Of a DNA stretch of 64,000 bases, positions 63,015 to 64,000 are shown piece by piece. This DNA is from Planctomycetota bacterium (GTDB lineage Bacteria > Planctomycetota > UBA1135 > GCA-002686595), in assembly GCA_020638835.1 (NCBI GenBank), contig JACKHV010000003.1, positions 434,001 through 498,000 on the forward strand, in the 5' to 3' direction. Both the position numbers and the translations under genes were made by a program. The notes beneath the pieces are model-generated. The model was given only the letters and a program-made list of their open reading frames with translations, had not been told where the DNA came from and made no database searches. The first letter of the stretch is position 1; each line of letters begins with the position of its first letter.

Positions 63015-63293
63015 TCAACCGCCGCTGAGTGCTTGCAAGACGTAGACGCGAGCGTCGGGCGCGACCGCGTCGCTCAGACCGTCCCGGTCCGCCACGCGCT
63101 CCTCTCCGACGAAGATGTTGACGTGCATCCGCAGCCGTCCGCGTTCGTCGCAGATGTAGCCACCGATGCCGGGCGCGAGCGCATCGAGCTCGCGCACCAC
63201 GTCGGCGACCGTCACGGCGTCCACGACCAGCTCCTGCCCTTCGAGTTGAGGGAAGTAGAGGTAGAGGTGCCGGGTAAGCTCGACGCGCGCCAT
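63015..63293 (-). CDS. ThiS/MoaD-like ubiquitin-fold sulfur carrier
   Basis: A 92-residue protein starting at ATG 63293 (MARVELTRHLYLYFPQLEGQ), 25 nt upstream of the BNR gene on the same strand. It ends in LSGG, the Gly-Gly tail that MoaD/ThiS-type carriers need for adenylation and thiocarboxylate formation. The beta-grasp pattern includes VADVVRELDALAPGIGGYIC and MHVNIFVGEERVAD. Its pairing with a BNR protein and the absence of moaE, thiG or an E1-like gene nearby leave its pathway open; the frame upstream of 63293 is a shadow of the divergent gene. Confidence 0.82.
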   Translation of the reverse strand: MARVELTRHLYLYFPQLEGQELVVDAVTVADVVRELDALAPGIGGYICDERGRLRMHVNIFVGEERVADRDGLSDAVAPDARVYVLQALSGG

Positions 63294-63338
63294 GCGCGGC
63301 AAACGGTACGGGGAAGCGCGCGGAGCGTCCAGCGTCGA

Positions 63339-63432
63339 GAGCGTACTGTGCCGTAACCGTTTCGACCGCGATCGCCCGCCGCGGCCCCGCGGCGGGCGAT
63401 CGCGGTCGAAACGGTTACGGCACGGTACGCTC
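63339..63432. repeat. 46-bp near-perfect hairpin between the sulfur carrier and cytochrome genes
   Basis: Arms 63339-63384 and 63387-63432 are complementary over 46 nt with a single G-T wobble and a 2-nt centre. The outer part (GAGCGTACTGTGCCG and GGCACGGTACGCTC) repeats the motif of the hairpin at 61704-61827, while the inner stem is unrelated. The right arm ends 6 nt before the start codon of the cytochrome gene. Confidence 0.9.
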
Positions 63433-63437
63433 TTCAC

Positions 63438-64000
63438 ATGATCAGTCACTTGCGCCTGCCCGTCCTCGCGAGCCTGCTCGCGGTCAGCACCGTCCTCTGG
63501 CCCGCGGCCGACGGCCCGACACTCGTCGAACGTGAAGGCTATGTCGGGACGGCGAGCTGCCGCGCGTGCCACACGGATCAGTACTCCGCGTGGTACGGTT
63601 CGCCGCACCGTCGCGCGCTCGCGGAAGCCGGCTGGATCGGCGCGGACGAGTGGCGCGTGCAGCTCGACGCGGGTGAAGCGGGTTGGACCGTCGGCAAGAC
63701 GGTGCGGCACCTTCCGCTCGGCGCGGACGCGAGTGCGGCGGAGACGTTGAAAATCGACGAAGCGCCGCAGCTGCTCGAGCGCCACTGGGCGCGACCCGGT
63801 GCGTCCTTCGCGCGGGACTGCGCGGACTGCCACCTCGGTGACTGGAGCGCGGCGAACGCGAGCGCGCAGTCGCTCGAGGTGTCGTGCGAGACCTGTCACG
63901 GGCCCGGCGCGCGCCACGCCGAGTGGGGCAAGGCGCAGATGATGGGGCGCAAGATCGACGACCCCGAGGGCACGAAGGGTTGGTCGCGCTTGATGTTCAC
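63438..64000 (+). CDS. Multiheme c-type cytochrome, N-terminal part (cut by window end)
   Basis: Translation from ATG 63438 gives a signal peptide (LPVLASLLAVSTVLWPAA) and then three CxxCH haem sites in 187 residues: CRACH (in GYVGTASCRACHTDQYSAWY), CADCH and CETCH (in SCETCHGPGARHAEW). The first context is typical of cytochrome c554-like multiheme proteins, several of which in planctomycetes continue into TPR domains. A periplasmic or envelope electron-transfer role is expected. The frame runs off the window. Confidence 0.86.
   Translation, partial: MISHLRLPVLASLLAVSTVLWPAADGPTLVEREGYVGTASCRACHTDQYSAWYGSPHRRALAEAGWIGADEWRVQLDAGEAGWTVGKTVRHLPLGADASAAETLKIDEAPQLLERHWARPGASFARDCADCHLGDWSAANASAQSLEVSCETCHGPGARHAEWGKAQMMGRKIDDPEGTKGWSRLMF

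Noticed and set aside
1..64000. tRNA, rRNA genes and insertion sequences
   Set aside because: I looked for T-loop-like GGTTCGA contexts, rRNA signatures and transposase motifs and found none that could be supported by a full fold or frame.

Overview
The window is about 64 kb of very GC-rich bacterial DNA. It is most consistent with a planctomycete, probably one of the marine lineages whose exported proteins share a cysteine-containing C-terminal module ending in 'GSNLSN...W'. Supporting signs are several FG-GAP/VCBS and ASPIC-UnbV exported proteins, a Gfo/Idh oxidoreductase with a Tat-like lipoprotein leader, a sulfatase-fold hydrolase, a fused formiminotransferase-cyclodeaminase, a multiheme cytochrome and an M1/M14/M16 peptidase set. 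The placement rests on gene content only.

Layout. 1-7.5 kb: end of one exported protein, queA and thiE converging on a shared hairpin, two FG-GAP proteins and a TPR protein. 7.6-9.5 kb: a small zinc ribbon, a 210-bp inverted-repeat element and queG. 9.8-14.8 kb: sigma factor with coupled zinc-finger/TPR anti-sigma candidate, an unknown exported protein, a two-domain fasciclin protein and a HAD phosphatase. 14.8-18.6 kb: sulfatase-fold lipoprotein, then an orphan FliK-like/FlhB-tail pair and a PH-like membrane protein. 18.8-31.6 kb: pepN, an SbcD/YhaO-like nuclease coupled to a YhaN-like membrane ATPase, Gfo/Idh oxidoreductase, pdxA, SRPBCC, DUF502 and ftcD. 31.9-44.6 kb: B12-binding radical SAM enzyme, TPMT-like methyltransferase, serine hydrolase, HEAT/vWA-like protein, M16 and M14 peptidases and a MORN lipoprotein.

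44.7-53.0 kb holds a complete type II-C CRISPR-Cas9 locus: an array of about 48 repeat units (36-bp repeat, mostly 30-nt spacers), then cas2, cas1 and cas9 on the minus strand, then a divergent tracrRNA candidate whose anti-repeat matches the 3' 17 nt of the repeat exactly and lies just after a plausible promoter. A bidirectional hairpin separates array and cas operon, so the two are probably transcribed towards each other. The array is regular at both ends and scrambled in the middle. Two pairs of spacers read as homologous peptides in the same register, suggesting repeated sampling of the same sites in related viruses.

53.4-61.2 kb is a tandem triplication of 850-residue exported FG-GAP propeller proteins whose C-terminal modules are almost identical in DNA. 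61.2-64 kb has a guanine deaminase, a BNR-repeat protein, a ThiS/MoaD-like sulfur carrier and the start of a multiheme cytochrome. Two of these gaps are filled by very long near-perfect hairpins that share the same outer motif but have unrelated inner stems.
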